DNA of 64,000 nucleotides from Paenibacillus lactis (GCF_017873605.1 NZ_JAGGKI010000002.1:62001-126000); one strand, 5' to 3'; positions 43,629 through 52,240 are shown, counted from the first letter of the stretch. Numbers and translations: made by a program. The notes: generated by a model from the letters alone, not told the origin.

Positions 43629-44354
43629 TTACGATAAATCCCGGGTTTGCTGCCGGATATAGGTCAGTCTGCTCATCAGCAGCATTCCGCCTAACCCAAT
43701 GATCAGTGATCCCCACATAACCGGGGACAGCAGCTTCCATCTCATGGCCGAATCCATAACGAATTTGAACATGCTGTATCCAAGCAAGCTGAGCGTACCT
43801 GCTGCCACGACCGTGACGATCATGAGTATGAGGGTTTTCCCCAGGTAAGCCTTGCCGCTCCCCATGTTCTCCCAGTATATATAAAATCCAGTCAATAAAA
43901 ATCCAATGCCGATCCAGCTGATGACAAATGCGGCGTAGCTGGCGATATCCACCGCCTCTCGCATTTGATTGGCGATCGCGTAGGCGACTCCGAAAAATAC
44001 GATGCCGTTAATCACATAGGCGATGATCGCGTTAATGATCCGGCTGATAAAGATCGCATAGGCCGGAACCGGGAGGCTCCGGTAATAGTACAGCATCTGT
44101 GTGTAAGAATCCTCGTTGATATACCGGAACGACCTGCGATTAAACGTGAGGCCCATCAGCGGCGCGTAGAGGACTAGCAGAAAATCTACCAGCGGGTTCA
44201 CATATTCGTTCAAATGCTCGAACTGCTCGTTCATGACTACGCTTGTCGCGAATCCCATGTATATCATAAAGATCAGGGTCCATAATATTTGAAGCTTATC
44301 GCTGGCAAAATCTTTCCTGACGATTTTCATCGCGTTATGAAGCATGTGCTGCAA
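43629..44354 (-). CDS. Permease-like membrane protein of the YtrA-type operon
   Basis: 241 residues with six hydrophobic segments (LQILWTLIFMIYMGFATSVV; VNPLVDFLLVLYAPLMGLTF; IINAIIAYVINGIVFFGVAYAI; YAAFVISWIGIGFLLTGFYIYW; ILMIVTVVAAGTLSLLGYSMF; LLSPVMWGSLIIGLGGMLLM). The start is probably the TTG at 44354, with AAGGATGAGG just upstream. It is the first gene of the operon, before the GntR gene, and would work with the ATPase at 42251-43153. Confidence 0.8.
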   Translation of the reverse strand: MQHMLHNAMKIVRKDFASDKLQILWTLIFMIYMGFATSVVMNEQFEHLNEYVNPLVDFLLVLYAPLMGLTFNRRSFRYINEDSYTQMLYYYRSLPVPAYAIFISRIINAIIAYVINGIVFFGVAYAIANQMREAVDIASYAAFVISWIGIGFLLTGFYIYWENMGSGKAYLGKTLILMIVTVVAAGTLSLLGYSMFKFVMDSAMRWKLLSPVMWGSLIIGLGGMLLMSRLTYIRQQTRDLS

Positions 44355-44452
44355 CTGGCCTCATCCTTTCCCCACATTAACCTTGTTAATATTTCGCGTT
44401 ATGAATTGGTTTGATTGATCCGATACTGTGATTATGTAATGATCACTGTGCT

Positions 44453-44504
44453 CACTGTGTATATCTTTATACACAGTGTACAGTGTGTATATAAACAGTG
44501 TCAA
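44453..44504 (-). promoter_or_regulatory. Promoter and operator array of the GntR/ABC operon
   Basis: A perfect 11-bp inverted repeat, CACTGTGTATA (44453-44463) and TATACACAGTG (44468-44478), overlaps the minus-strand promoter TTGACA (44499-44504), 18-bp spacer, TACACT (44475-44480). Further CACTGTG or ACAGTG half sites occur at 44444, 44474 and 44495, so the region carries at least five related half sites. Confidence 0.8.
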
Positions 44505-44528
44505 TAGCATTTGTAAAATAATGTGAAG

Positions 44529-44793
44529 GCGACCGGAGCGACTGTACTCCCCGGGCTAATTTCCTGTTTCTTCCTTCAGCTGAAACCGCGAAGCTGCTGC
44601 ACCTGCCCCCCTCCTACACCAAACACCCGCAAGAGTGATCCTTGCGGGTGTGCCTCCATTGACTCGGCTGCGGCTCGGTCGTCGGGCTTCCCTGCTAGAG
44701 GGGAGTACAGGCGCGGAGGAGACCTGGCGTTCGCCTTTGAAATCGGGAAACTCCATTAACCCTCATTAACGTTCAGGTTTCCCGATTTCAACA
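44529..44793. repeat. Tandem repeat unit A (~265 bp)
   Basis: Starts at GCGACCGGAGCGAC. Contains a hairpin ACACCCGCAAG / CTTGCGGGTGT (44623-44651) and a 13-bp stem GAAATCGGGAAAC / GTTTCCCGATTTC (44739-44789). It is more diverged near its start than units B and C. Confidence 0.88.
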
Positions 44794-45051
44794 GCGACCG
44801 GAGCGACAGTTCTCCCCGGGCCTGCAAGCTGTTTCCTCTCACAGCTAACTCCCGGGCCAACTGCCTGCCCCCTCAGCAACAAAACACCCGCAAGAGTGAT
44901 CCTTGCGGGTGTGCCTCCATTGACTCGGCTGCGGCTGGGTCGAGCTTCCCTGCTAGAGGGGAGTACAGGCGCGGAGGAGACCTGGCGTTCGCCTTTGAAA
45001 TCGGGAAACTCCATTAACCTCATTAACAATTCAGGTTTCCCGATTTCAACA
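44794..45051. repeat. Tandem repeat unit B (258 bp)
   Basis: Begins with the same GCGACCGGAGCGAC and contains both hairpins (44884-44912 and 44997-45047). Nearly identical to unit C over most of its length. Confidence 0.92.
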
Positions 45052-45312
45052 GCGACCGGAGCGACTGTTCTCCCCGGGCCTGCAAGCTGTTTCCTCTCAC
45101 AGCTAACTCCCGGGCCAGCTACCTGCCCCCTCAACAACAAAACACCCGCAAGAGTGATCCTTGCGGATGTTCCTCCATTGACACGGCTGCAGCTGGGTCA
45201 TCGAGCTTCCCTGCTAGAGGGGAGTACAGGCGCGGAGGAGCCCTGGCGTTCGCCTTTGAAATCGGGAAACTCCATTAACCTCATTAACATTCAGGGTTTC
45301 CCGATTTCAACA
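45052..45312. repeat. Tandem repeat unit C (261 bp)
   Basis: Same layout; the first hairpin has two substitutions (CTTGCGGATGT) that weaken it, while the second 13-bp stem (45258-45308) is intact. Unit lengths of 258 and 261 keep open a long but unlikely reading frame across B and C. Confidence 0.92.
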
Positions 45313-45424
45313 GCGACCGGAGCGACTGTTCTCCCCGGGCCAGCTGCCTGCAATCCCTGGTCCCACTGCCTGAAATCCAGCCTTATAAATGTAAAAACAC
45401 CCGCCAGATCGCTCTGACGGGTGT
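45313..45424 (-). repeat. Partial repeat unit D ending in the DUF420 gene terminator
   Basis: Begins with the same GCGACCGGAGCGAC, then diverges. It ends in the hairpin ACACCCGCCAGA / TCTGACGGGTGT (45397-45424) followed on the minus strand by TTTTT. That terminator resembles the first hairpin of units A-C, suggesting the array grew by copying a terminator region. Confidence 0.8.
45397..45424 (-). terminator. Terminator of the DUF420 gene
   Basis: A 12-bp perfect stem with a 4-base loop, T-run on the minus strand, 9 bases past the stop codon at 45433. Confidence 0.9.
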
Positions 45425-45432
45425 TCCTCCAT

Positions 45433-45897
45433 TTATAAGCCAAAAATAACTTTCCACACCGGCTGGGTATGTCCCCCCGGATACATCAGGTAGAGCAGCG
45501 TGTATACCGCAACGCCTGTGATCGCTGTAATAAACCAGATGATCGAGGTCACTCGGCCCCATTTGCGGTGCTTCGCATACTTTTCTTTGAAGCCAAGAAC
45601 CAGCGTGGTGATTCCGAAGACGGCGGCCACCGTGGCCAGCACGATATGGAAGATCAGGAATGTCTGATAATACGGCTTCAGGCTATCCGGACCGCCCCAC
45701 GAGGTGTTCCCGATGAACACCGTCCGGGAAGAATAAATAATAAAGAAGATGATAGCTGCCACGGCAGCCCAAATCATCGTTTTTTTGTGAGCCTCCCGTT
45801 TTCCCTTGATAATCAGTCCCCAACCGATGGCGACCAGCACGGCGCTGATCACGATGAAGGTTGTACTGATCGTGGGAAAGAGAAAGAACAAATCCAT
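45433..45897 (-). CDS. DUF420 membrane protein (CtaM/YozB-like)
   Basis: 154 residues with four membrane helices and conserved histidines at the ends of helices (KREAHKKT, FLIFHIVLA, KYAKHRKWGR, YPGGHTQP). DUF420 proteins include B. subtilis YozB and S. aureus CtaM, which is required for maturation of heme-copper oxidases. Its place beside ctaG fits an assembly role for the caa3 oxidase. It is 29 bases downstream of ctaG. Confidence 0.87.
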   Translation of the reverse strand: MDLFFLFPTISTTFIVISAVLVAIGWGLIIKGKREAHKKTMIWAAVAAIIFFIIYSSRTVFIGNTSWGGPDSLKPYYQTFLIFHIVLATVAAVFGITTLVLGFKEKYAKHRKWGRVTSIIWFITAITGVAVYTLLYLMYPGGHTQPVWKVIFGL

Positions 45898-45926
45898 GTA
45901 GATCCCCCTTCAAAAAATAATCCTCA

Positions 45927-46832
45927 TTATGCCTGGTTCAGCTTGCCCGGCGGAACCTCGGTAGGCAATGGATCGTCCTCCTTATTTTCACGCTTGTACC
46001 AATGGAAGAATACGTATGCGAGCATGGAAGCGAAGATAATCTCTTGGAAGAATTTCATGATGATCCCGCCGACCCGCTGGTCAATCGCAGGCTCCAAATA
46101 TCCGAAATACTCCGGGCCTCCGAATTGAGTGAGCAATCCGGACGTATCGGATACGCAGTATCCCATCGCTTTTGCCCAAATGGCAGGATCGCTGTAGGTC
46201 GCATACATCGGCTCGCTCGAAAAGATGATCAGCGCACAAGCCGGCGTCAGCAGCACCATATTGAGGAAGATGTATCCCATCTTCGCCAGCCCTGTCGTCT
46301 TGTCCTTTTCAGGGATCGGATTCAGAATCGCCCACCACATCACAAGTGAAGCAATGAACAAGATCAGATAGTACAGACGATGCACCCAGAAATTGAGCAT
46401 GACAAAGTCATGAATCACCGGGAAGTGGTAGAACGAGAACAAGCCGTTGAATAAAATCGCAGCCACAACCGGACGAGTGAGGAAACCGAGCTTCTTAAAC
46501 GGATTCACTCTGTCAAAGGCGCGCCACATCCATACCGGGATACCCAGAATCAGGAGCGGAGTAGCCATCAGGTAGGACATTGCCATGCTGACCATATGAA
46601 ACGAGAACATCGTATGGCCCAGCAAGCTGATCGGTCCGCCCTGGGCAAGGTAGAGCGTGAACATACCTGCAACGAATAAGGTCTTCCGGCCTGCCGACAC
46701 CGGAGCATGGCCTTTAAACCGGCTGCTCAGCGGTCCCGTGAACAAGAAATAGGCAGCGGTCACAAGCAGCATGAACGCCAGAAACAAAGGACTCCATTTA
46801 TCCGCAAAACTAAAATATTCTAAGCCCAGCAT
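45927..46832 (-). CDS. ctaG: CtaG, cytochrome c oxidase assembly factor
   Basis: 301 residues with about seven membrane helices and conserved His-bearing segments (HTMFSFHMVSMAMSYLMATPLLILGIPVWMW; FSFYHFPVIHDFVMLNFWVHRLYYLILF). CtaG is needed to build the caa3 oxidase, probably in copper delivery. The ATG at 46832 has GGGGAGG seven bases upstream; an ATG 16 codons earlier does not. A hairpin separates it from ctaF, so its transcription may be partly independent. Confidence 0.94.
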   Translation of the reverse strand: MLGLEYFSFADKWSPLFLAFMLLVTAAYFLFTGPLSSRFKGHAPVSAGRKTLFVAGMFTLYLAQGGPISLLGHTMFSFHMVSMAMSYLMATPLLILGIPVWMWRAFDRVNPFKKLGFLTRPVVAAILFNGLFSFYHFPVIHDFVMLNFWVHRLYYLILFIASLVMWWAILNPIPEKDKTTGLAKMGYIFLNMVLLTPACALIIFSSEPMYATYSDPAIWAKAMGYCVSDTSGLLTQFGGPEYFGYLEPAIDQRVGGIIMKFFQEIIFASMLAYVFFHWYKRENKEDDPLPTEVPPGKLNQA

Positions 46833-46898
46833 GCAAAAACCTCCCCATAACGGGTTAAATTCTAGTCGAAATTGTGACACCTTCCTACGACTTAAAAA

Positions 46899-46928
46899 AA
46901 GAGGGGGCTATTAGCCCTCCTCTTTTTC
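46899..46928. terminator. Hairpin between ctaF and ctaG
   Basis: GAGG-GGGCTA pairs with TAGCCC-TCCTC with one bulge, flanked by A-runs on the left and T-runs on the right, giving a terminator form in both directions. It may lower ctaG expression relative to the structural subunits. Confidence 0.75.
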
Positions 46929-46931
46929 ATT

Positions 46932-47255
46932 TTACCACCAAACCCAGAACAATGCCATGATGATACAGGTGCTTGCTACGAAGAAGCCCCCGATCATGAA
47001 CACGATCGGCATCAGATGACCTTTATCCTTAAGGTGCATCCAGTACCCCATCTGCACGAATACTTGCAGGATCGCCATCACCAGCAAAAGAATGATGGTA
47101 AATGCAGGATTCACGCCCCCGGCCGCAACCGCGGCAAACGCGATGGCAGTCAGGATGATGGAGAAGATAAAGACAATAATATGTTTCTCAGGGCCTTCGG
47201 TACGATGGCGGTGCTTCACCGTATGACCCTCATTGGATTGTTGATTCGCTGTCAT
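46932..47255 (-). CDS. ctaF: Cytochrome c oxidase subunit IV (caa3 type)
   Basis: 107 residues. A hydrophilic N-terminus (HTVKHRHRTEGPEKH) precedes three membrane helices (IIVFIFSIILTAIAFAAVAAG; FTIILLLVMAILQVFVQMGYWMHL; PIVFMIGGFFVASTCIIMALFWVWW). This is the small subunit of Bacillus-type caa3 oxidases. Its start lies four bases past the ctaE stop; AAGGTGG overlaps the ctaE end. Confidence 0.93.
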   Translation of the reverse strand: MTANQQSNEGHTVKHRHRTEGPEKHIIVFIFSIILTAIAFAAVAAGGVNPAFTIILLLVMAILQVFVQMGYWMHLKDKGHLMPIVFMIGGFFVASTCIIMALFWVWW

Positions 47256-47258
47256 ATC

Positions 47259-47882
47259 TTAGCCCACCTTTCCAAGAAGGTATACGACCGAGAAGATGAA
47301 CACCCATACAACGTCGATAAAGTGCCAGTACATCGCAGACACGTAAACCTTAGGTGCTGTCACGAAGGTTAAGCCTTTTTTGAACAGCTGAGCGATCAGC
47401 AGGCTGATCCACACAACCCCGAATGCAACGTGGGCACCGTGGAATCCGACTAATGTGTAGAACGAGGACGAGAATGCACTCGTCTTCATGTCGAACGATT
47501 CATGGGCGACATACTCATAGAATTCATAAATCTCAAGTCCAAGGAAGCCGAGACCAAGAACAACGGTAACGATCAGCCAAAGCTTCAGCTTCTCGAGATT
47601 ATGCCGGTGCATAGCCTGGATGGCAAACACACTGGTCAGGGAGCTGACAAGCAAGATCAGAGTCGCTGCTGCCGTAATCGGCAGCGAGAACAGTTCGGCT
47701 GCTGTCGGGCCCTCGTTGTTCTGATGGCGCAGGGCCAGAAATGTTGCAAACAGCGTACCGAAGAGCACGGCTTCACCGCCAAGGAAGAGCCAGAAGCCCA
47801 AGACCTTATTGCGGCCCTCGAGCGTTGCCTTCTCCGGCTCGTGAGGAAGCTCTCCATTTACATGTTCAGCGTGTGCGCTCAT
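47259..47882 (-). CDS. ctaE: Cytochrome c oxidase subunit III
   Basis: 207 residues with five membrane helices. Family motifs include FWLFLGGEAVLFGTLFATFLALRH near the N-terminus and FYTLVGFHGAHVAFGVVWI and YWHFIDVVWVFIFSVVYL near the C-terminus. The two-helix N-terminal part of classic subunit III is carried by CtaD in this oxidase type. It overlaps the ctaD stop by four bases (ATGA). Confidence 0.96.
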   Translation of the reverse strand: MSAHAEHVNGELPHEPEKATLEGRNKVLGFWLFLGGEAVLFGTLFATFLALRHQNNEGPTAAELFSLPITAAATLILLVSSLTSVFAIQAMHRHNLEKLKLWLIVTVVLGLGFLGLEIYEFYEYVAHESFDMKTSAFSSSFYTLVGFHGAHVAFGVVWISLLIAQLFKKGLTFVTAPKVYVSAMYWHFIDVVWVFIFSVVYLLGKVG

Positions 47883-49777
47883 GCTTTCCCCTCCCCTTCG
47901 AGTTCTTCAGTCTCGATGTGATAACCATGGTCATCGAATACGGAACGTGCAATCATTGCAGCGAACGTAATGACAAGACCGACGATCATAACGATGTATT
48001 TGTTAAAGATTAGGCTCATGAACGAATTCGAGAATTCCTCTGTGCTGAACATGAAGCCAAGACCCGCGATGAACAAACCAAGCGACATGACGAACGGAAG
48101 AATGCTTGGCGACGGCATGTGGATCGGGCCGAGCGGCTCCGACGGAGTCATCTCCTTGTTGCCTGCCATTTTCTCTTTCCAGAAAGCGTCAAGACCGCGA
48201 ACAAGCGGGATTTGCTTAAAGTTGTACTCAGGCGGCGGAGAAGGAATACTCCACTCGAGGGTACGACCGTCTTCCCATGGATCGTTCGCAACACCGGAAG
48301 GTTTTCTCGCCGTCACGACAACGTTAGCCAGGAAGAGCAATACGCCGACGCCCATCAAGATCGCGCCGATTGTACTAATAAAGTTCAATGTGTCAAAGTT
48401 TTGGTTCGGCAGGTACGACACGATCCGGCGTTGCATACCGAGCAAGCCCAGGAAGTGCTGTACAAAGAACGTCAGATGGAAACCGATGGCGAACGTCCAG
48501 AACGTCCATTTGCCAAGCGGTTCGTTCAGCATCCGGCCGAACATCTTAGGCCACCAGTAATGAAGTCCGGAGAACAGACCGAATACCAAGCCGCCTACAA
48601 TAACATAGTGGAAGTGCGCGACTACGAAATACGTGTCGTGGAACTGGAAGTCGGCCGGAGCCGATGCCAGCATAACCCCGGTCACGCCGCCCATAACGAA
48701 CGTCGGCACGAAACCGATCGCGAACAAGTTCGCGCTCGTGAAGCGGATTTGTCCGCCCCACATGGTGAAGAGCCAGTTAAAGATCTTAATACCCGTAGGT
48801 ACTGCAATCAGCATCGTTGCAATGGCGAACAATGCGTTCGCTACCGGTCCAAGACCTGTCGTAAACATATGGTGAGCCCAAACCATGAAGCCCAGGAAGG
48901 CGATCAGGATGGTCGCAAACACCATGGAGCTGTATCCGAACAACCGTTTACGCGAGAAGGTCGGAATGACTTCGGAAATGATACCGAAAGCCGGCAAAAT
49001 CAGAATATATACTTCAGGGTGACCGAAAATCCAGAAAATATGCTGCCACAATACGGGGCTTCCGCCTGCCGCAACGTCAAAGAAGTTCGCGCCCAGCAAC
49101 CGGTCGAAGCTGAGCAATACGAGACCTACGGTAATCGCAGGGAATGCAAACAGGATCATTGCCGATGTAATGAAAGAAGTCCAAGTAAACATAGGCATTC
49201 TCATGAAGGACATTCCCGGAGCACGCATCGTGATGATGGTAGCCAGGAAGTTGATACCGCCGATCAATGTACCAAGACCTGCTATCTGCAAGCCGATGGT
49301 ATAGAAGTCTACGCCGTGCGTAGAGGAATACTCAGTTGTGGATAATGGCGTATAGGAAGTCCAGCCCGCATCCGGAGCGCCGCCCATAATCCAGCTAAGG
49401 TTAAGCAATAGTCCACCGAACAAAAACGTCCAAAAGCCAAGCGAGTTCAAAAACGGAAACGCGACGTCCCGCGCGCCGATCTGAAGCGGAACCACCGCGT
49501 TCATCAAAGCGAAGATGACCGGCATGACGCCGAGGAAGATCATCGTCGTTCCGTGCATCGTAATCAATTCGTTAAATACCTGAGCCGATACCAAATCGTT
49601 CATCGGTTTGATCAGCTGCAGGCGGATCAGAATTGCTTCAATACCGCCGATACCAAAGAACAAGCCGCCCGCTATCAGGTATAATATTCCGATTTTCTTG
49701 TGGTCAACGGTTGTAAGCCAATCCATTAACCCCGAGTAGCGCTTGACGCTATGGCTATGAGCATGAGCATGAGCCAA
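47879..49777 (-). CDS. ctaD: Cytochrome c oxidase subunit I (caa3 type)
   Basis: 632 residues, long form with about 14 membrane helices. Heme and copper ligands are visible: His in ITMHGTTMIFLG (low-spin heme), IFGHPEVYILILPAFG with the His-Tyr pair for CuB, the HH of VWAHHMFTTG (CuB), and HDTYFVVAHFHYVIVGG with the heme ligands. The C-terminal extension beyond residue 550 provides two extra helices. The start is an ATG at 49777 preceded by AAAAGGGGG. It is the proton-pumping catalytic subunit of the terminal oxidase. Confidence 0.97.
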   Translation of the reverse strand: MAHAHAHSHSVKRYSGLMDWLTTVDHKKIGILYLIAGGLFFGIGGIEAILIRLQLIKPMNDLVSAQVFNELITMHGTTMIFLGVMPVIFALMNAVVPLQIGARDVAFPFLNSLGFWTFLFGGLLLNLSWIMGGAPDAGWTSYTPLSTTEYSSTHGVDFYTIGLQIAGLGTLIGGINFLATIITMRAPGMSFMRMPMFTWTSFITSAMILFAFPAITVGLVLLSFDRLLGANFFDVAAGGSPVLWQHIFWIFGHPEVYILILPAFGIISEVIPTFSRKRLFGYSSMVFATILIAFLGFMVWAHHMFTTGLGPVANALFAIATMLIAVPTGIKIFNWLFTMWGGQIRFTSANLFAIGFVPTFVMGGVTGVMLASAPADFQFHDTYFVVAHFHYVIVGGLVFGLFSGLHYWWPKMFGRMLNEPLGKWTFWTFAIGFHLTFFVQHFLGLLGMQRRIVSYLPNQNFDTLNFISTIGAILMGVGVLLFLANVVVTARKPSGVANDPWEDGRTLEWSIPSPPPEYNFKQIPLVRGLDAFWKEKMAGNKEMTPSEPLGPIHMPSPSILPFVMSLGLFIAGLGFMFSTEEFSNSFMSLIFNKYIVMIVGLVITFAAMIARSVFDDHGYHIETEELEGEGKA

Positions 49778-49809
49778 GGTTTGTACCCCCTTTTAAAGTT
49801 CTTGCTGTA

Positions 49810-50859
49810 TTAATAATCCAACTTATAATTGGCCAGGTAATCGGCGATTTGCTCGATCTCTTGATCGGTAAAGCCGAGATCCTTCGGATTAGGCATCGTG
49901 TTTCCAGGTTTTACAGCCTGTGGCTCCGACAGCCATTCCACCAGGTTGTCCTTCGTCGGCTTCGAGCCTGGTTCGCCGCTTATATCGTTCAGCAAGATAC
50001 TCGCTACGGTCTCACGTGATCCCATACCGGTCAAGTTAGGACCCATCGATCCGCCTTGGTCGCCCACAGCATGGCAAGAAAGGCAGTTGGTCTTGAACTT
50101 CTCGGCAAGTGCCGGATCTTCTGGAAGCACAGCAGGTGCTTTAAATGCTGCTACCCAATTGTCAAATGTCGCATCATCAACCGCTTTCACCCGGAATTCC
50201 ATGAATCCATGGGAAGGCCCGCACAACTCTGCGCATTTACCAATGTATGTATCCGCCTTGTCGGCAATCAGGGTCATGTAGTTGACGCTGCCTTCTGTGT
50301 TCGTATCCATCTTGCCGCCGAGCGACGGCACCCAGAAGGAGTGAAGCACATCGTTCGTTTTCAATTGGAAAGCAATTTTCTTACCTACAGGAATGACAAG
50401 CTCTTGAGCCGTCTTAACACCGTAGTCGGGATAATTAAACTCCCACCAGAATTGGTGAGAAGTAACCTCTACCTTCACTGCATCCGGATTGTTCCAGTCG
50501 TTTTCGCCGTAAGCGAACACCTTTTGAATAGTAGGAATTGCAAGCACGAGCACCAGGAGCAGCGGAATAGCCGTCCAAATAATCTCAAGCTTGTGGTTCC
50601 CTTCGACTTGCTCCGGAATCTTATCCTGTCCCTTTTTCTTGCGGAATTTAACAAGCACGTACGCGGCGATGCCAAATACAACGACCATTACGACGATCAT
50701 AATCGAAATGGCCAGCTTAATTAAATCCAATTGACCCTGCGCCACCGGACCTTGAGGTCTAAGGACCGACAAATCCTCCCGGCCGCATCCGGATAACACC
50801 AAAGCAAACATGGCCAACAAGGGAAGAAGACGCTTTACAGCCTGCCACCGTTTCATCAT
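49810..50859 (-). CDS. ctaC: Cytochrome c oxidase subunit II with fused cytochrome c
   Basis: 349 residues. Lipobox LSGC with lipidated Cys25, two membrane helices (about 43-72 and 92-112), and a cupredoxin domain with the CuA ligands His173, Cys209, Cys213, His217 and Met220. A C-terminal cytochrome c domain carries CLSCH (Cys259, Cys262, His263) and a candidate Met ligand in NTMPNP. This fusion defines the caa3 type. It is the first gene of the cta operon, with a sigma-A promoter about 110 bases upstream. The start may be either of two adjacent ATGs. Confidence 0.97.
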   Translation of the reverse strand: MMKRWQAVKRLLPLLAMFALVLSGCGREDLSVLRPQGPVAQGQLDLIKLAISIMIVVMVVVFGIAAYVLVKFRKKKGQDKIPEQVEGNHKLEIIWTAIPLLLVLVLAIPTIQKVFAYGENDWNNPDAVKVEVTSHQFWWEFNYPDYGVKTAQELVIPVGKKIAFQLKTNDVLHSFWVPSLGGKMDTNTEGSVNYMTLIADKADTYIGKCAELCGPSHGFMEFRVKAVDDATFDNWVAAFKAPAVLPEDPALAEKFKTNCLSCHAVGDQGGSMGPNLTGMGSRETVASILLNDISGEPGSKPTKDNLVEWLSEPQAVKPGNTMPNPKDLGFTDQEIEQIADYLANYKLDY

Positions 50860-51261
50860 TGATCTACCCCACTTTTCCGATTTTCGTAGACTACCATCCG
50901 GCGCAAACAGCGGTAATCTACCTGCACAATCACGGATGAAGTAATCCTGTCAATTAAAGCAATCACTTATTAAATATAAGTTCACGGGTTGCTTTTGTCA
51001 ATCATTCACAGGGAGTTCACAAATTGTTCGAAAAGTCGTCAAAGTCCCGCCGTTACTGAATTTGCAATCGCTTTCACGGCTTATCTCCCATCCCGTGCCC
51101 TATGGTTCGACAATCTTCACCGGAGCTTGTACGACAACGTTCTATGCATTATATACAGTCATTTCTCCGTTTTGAATCGACCATCGAAAAGGAGGTCCCT
51201 TAAGCAAGCCATCTCCGGCCAGCAAGGTTCCTCCTATCATTATGCGATATTTTTCCGAATC
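50860..51261. other. Intergenic region upstream of ctaC
   Basis: 400 bases holding the cta promoter (50973-51001). Beyond 51002 nothing certain was seen; a plus-strand frame at 50989-51393 overlaps the map gene and was rejected. No terminator for map was found here. Confidence 0.6.
50973..51001 (-). promoter_or_regulatory. Sigma-A promoter of the cta operon
   Basis: Minus-strand TTGACA (50996-51001), 17-bp spacer, TATATT (50973-50978): a near-consensus housekeeping promoter. The 5' leader to ctaC would be about 105 bases. Confidence 0.85.
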
Positions 51262-52011
51262 TTAATCCGTCAGAACGAACGGACCTTCCTTCGTGATGGC
51301 GATCGTATGCTCATACTGAACGCCGATCGACCCGTCCGCGCTCGATATCGTCCAGCCGTCGTCCCCCCAGAATACCGCACCGGAGGACCCTAACGTAAAC
51401 ACCGGCTCGATTGTAATGACCATCCCCGCCTTCAGCTTTAATCCTCTGCCTAATGTGCCATAGCTGGGGACATCCGGCGGTTCATGAAGCTGCCGTCCGA
51501 TCCCGTGCCCGACCAAAGACATCACGATCCCGTAGCCTTCCCTCTGCGCAACCTCTTGGATCGCATGCCCGATATTCCCCATGGCGGCCCCGGGTCTTGC
51601 CTGCTCAATTCCCTTGAATAGGGCTTCATGCGTTCGCTTCATCAGCTTCATGACAGCAGGATTGACTTGGCCAACCGCATAAGTCCAGCCCGAGTCCGCC
51701 AGCCAGCCATTCTTGTTCACGACCATATCGATCGTCACGACGTCTCCCTCCCGCAGCGGCCGGTCATCCGGAAACCCATGACACACCACCTCGTTAACCG
51801 AAGCACATGTGGCATAAGGAAATCCTTTATACCCCTTCTGTTCGGGAGTCGCCCCCTTTTTCTTTAGAAAGTCCTCTACACGCCCATCAATCTCCAACGT
51901 GCTCACGCCCGGCTTGATGTGCTTTGCAATCTCCCGGTGGCATGCCGCAAGTATGCGGCCGGCTTCCCGCATATATCCGATCTCTTCGGCGCTCTTCAGC
52001 TGTATTCTCAC
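51262..52011 (-). CDS. map: Methionine aminopeptidase, type I
   Basis: 249 residues from a GTG at 52011, with AAGGGAG nine bases upstream; this gives the usual length, while an ATG at 52068 would add 19 unsupported residues. Metal ligands of the pita-bread fold are visible in VVTIDMVVNKNGWLADSGWTY (two Asp), SLVGHGIGRQLHEPP (His) and VITIEPVF (Glu), plus the terminal Glu in QYEHTIAITKEG. It is a second-copy type (not in a ribosomal operon). Confidence 0.94.
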   Translation of the reverse strand: MRIQLKSAEEIGYMREAGRILAACHREIAKHIKPGVSTLEIDGRVEDFLKKKGATPEQKGYKGFPYATCASVNEVVCHGFPDDRPLREGDVVTIDMVVNKNGWLADSGWTYAVGQVNPAVMKLMKRTHEALFKGIEQARPGAAMGNIGHAIQEVAQREGYGIVMSLVGHGIGRQLHEPPDVPSYGTLGRGLKLKAGMVITIEPVFTLGSSGAVFWGDDGWTISSADGSIGVQYEHTIAITKEGPFVLTD

Positions 52012-52204
52012 ATCCGCCCACTCCCTTATATGGCTTCGCCAACTGCTATCAATATATGTCCGGGACAAAGCGATAATTAACCGCAGGGATGAAAAGCCTC
52101 GAATGCCTATCTTGGATGGATATTCTCTGAAGGCCCGTTCCCGTCTTATAAAAGAGCCAGCTGTGCACAGCCTTTACGGAGGACGACTTAAGCCCCAATA
52201 AGCA

Positions 52205-52240
52205 AAAAAACCGCCTTCGGGTAATACCCGAAAACGGTTT
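52205..52240 (-). terminator. Terminator of the small gene at 52310-52498
   Basis: AAACCG with CGGTTT and CTTCGGGT with ACCCGAAA form the stem (52208-52240); the minus-strand transcript continues into TTTTTTT. It shows that map is transcribed separately. Confidence 0.88.

Noticed and set aside
44896..45417. A long plus-strand frame (173 residues) across the repeat units
   Set aside because: It stays open because units B and C have lengths divisible by three; it has no ribosome site and reads through hairpins and a terminator. The opposite strand is equally open.
44529..45424. Possible CRISPR array
   Set aside because: Repeats are about 260 bp and directly abutting, with no short repeats separated by unique spacers and no cas genes.
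48119..49345. 408-residue frame antisense to ctaD
   Set aside because: ctaD is unmistakable; the antisense product is Arg/Gln/His-rich with no domain, as expected from reverse reading of a GC-rich membrane gene.
50989..51393. 134-residue plus-strand frame upstream of map
   Set aside because: Its second half is antisense to map, its start lies in the cta promoter and it has no ribosome site.
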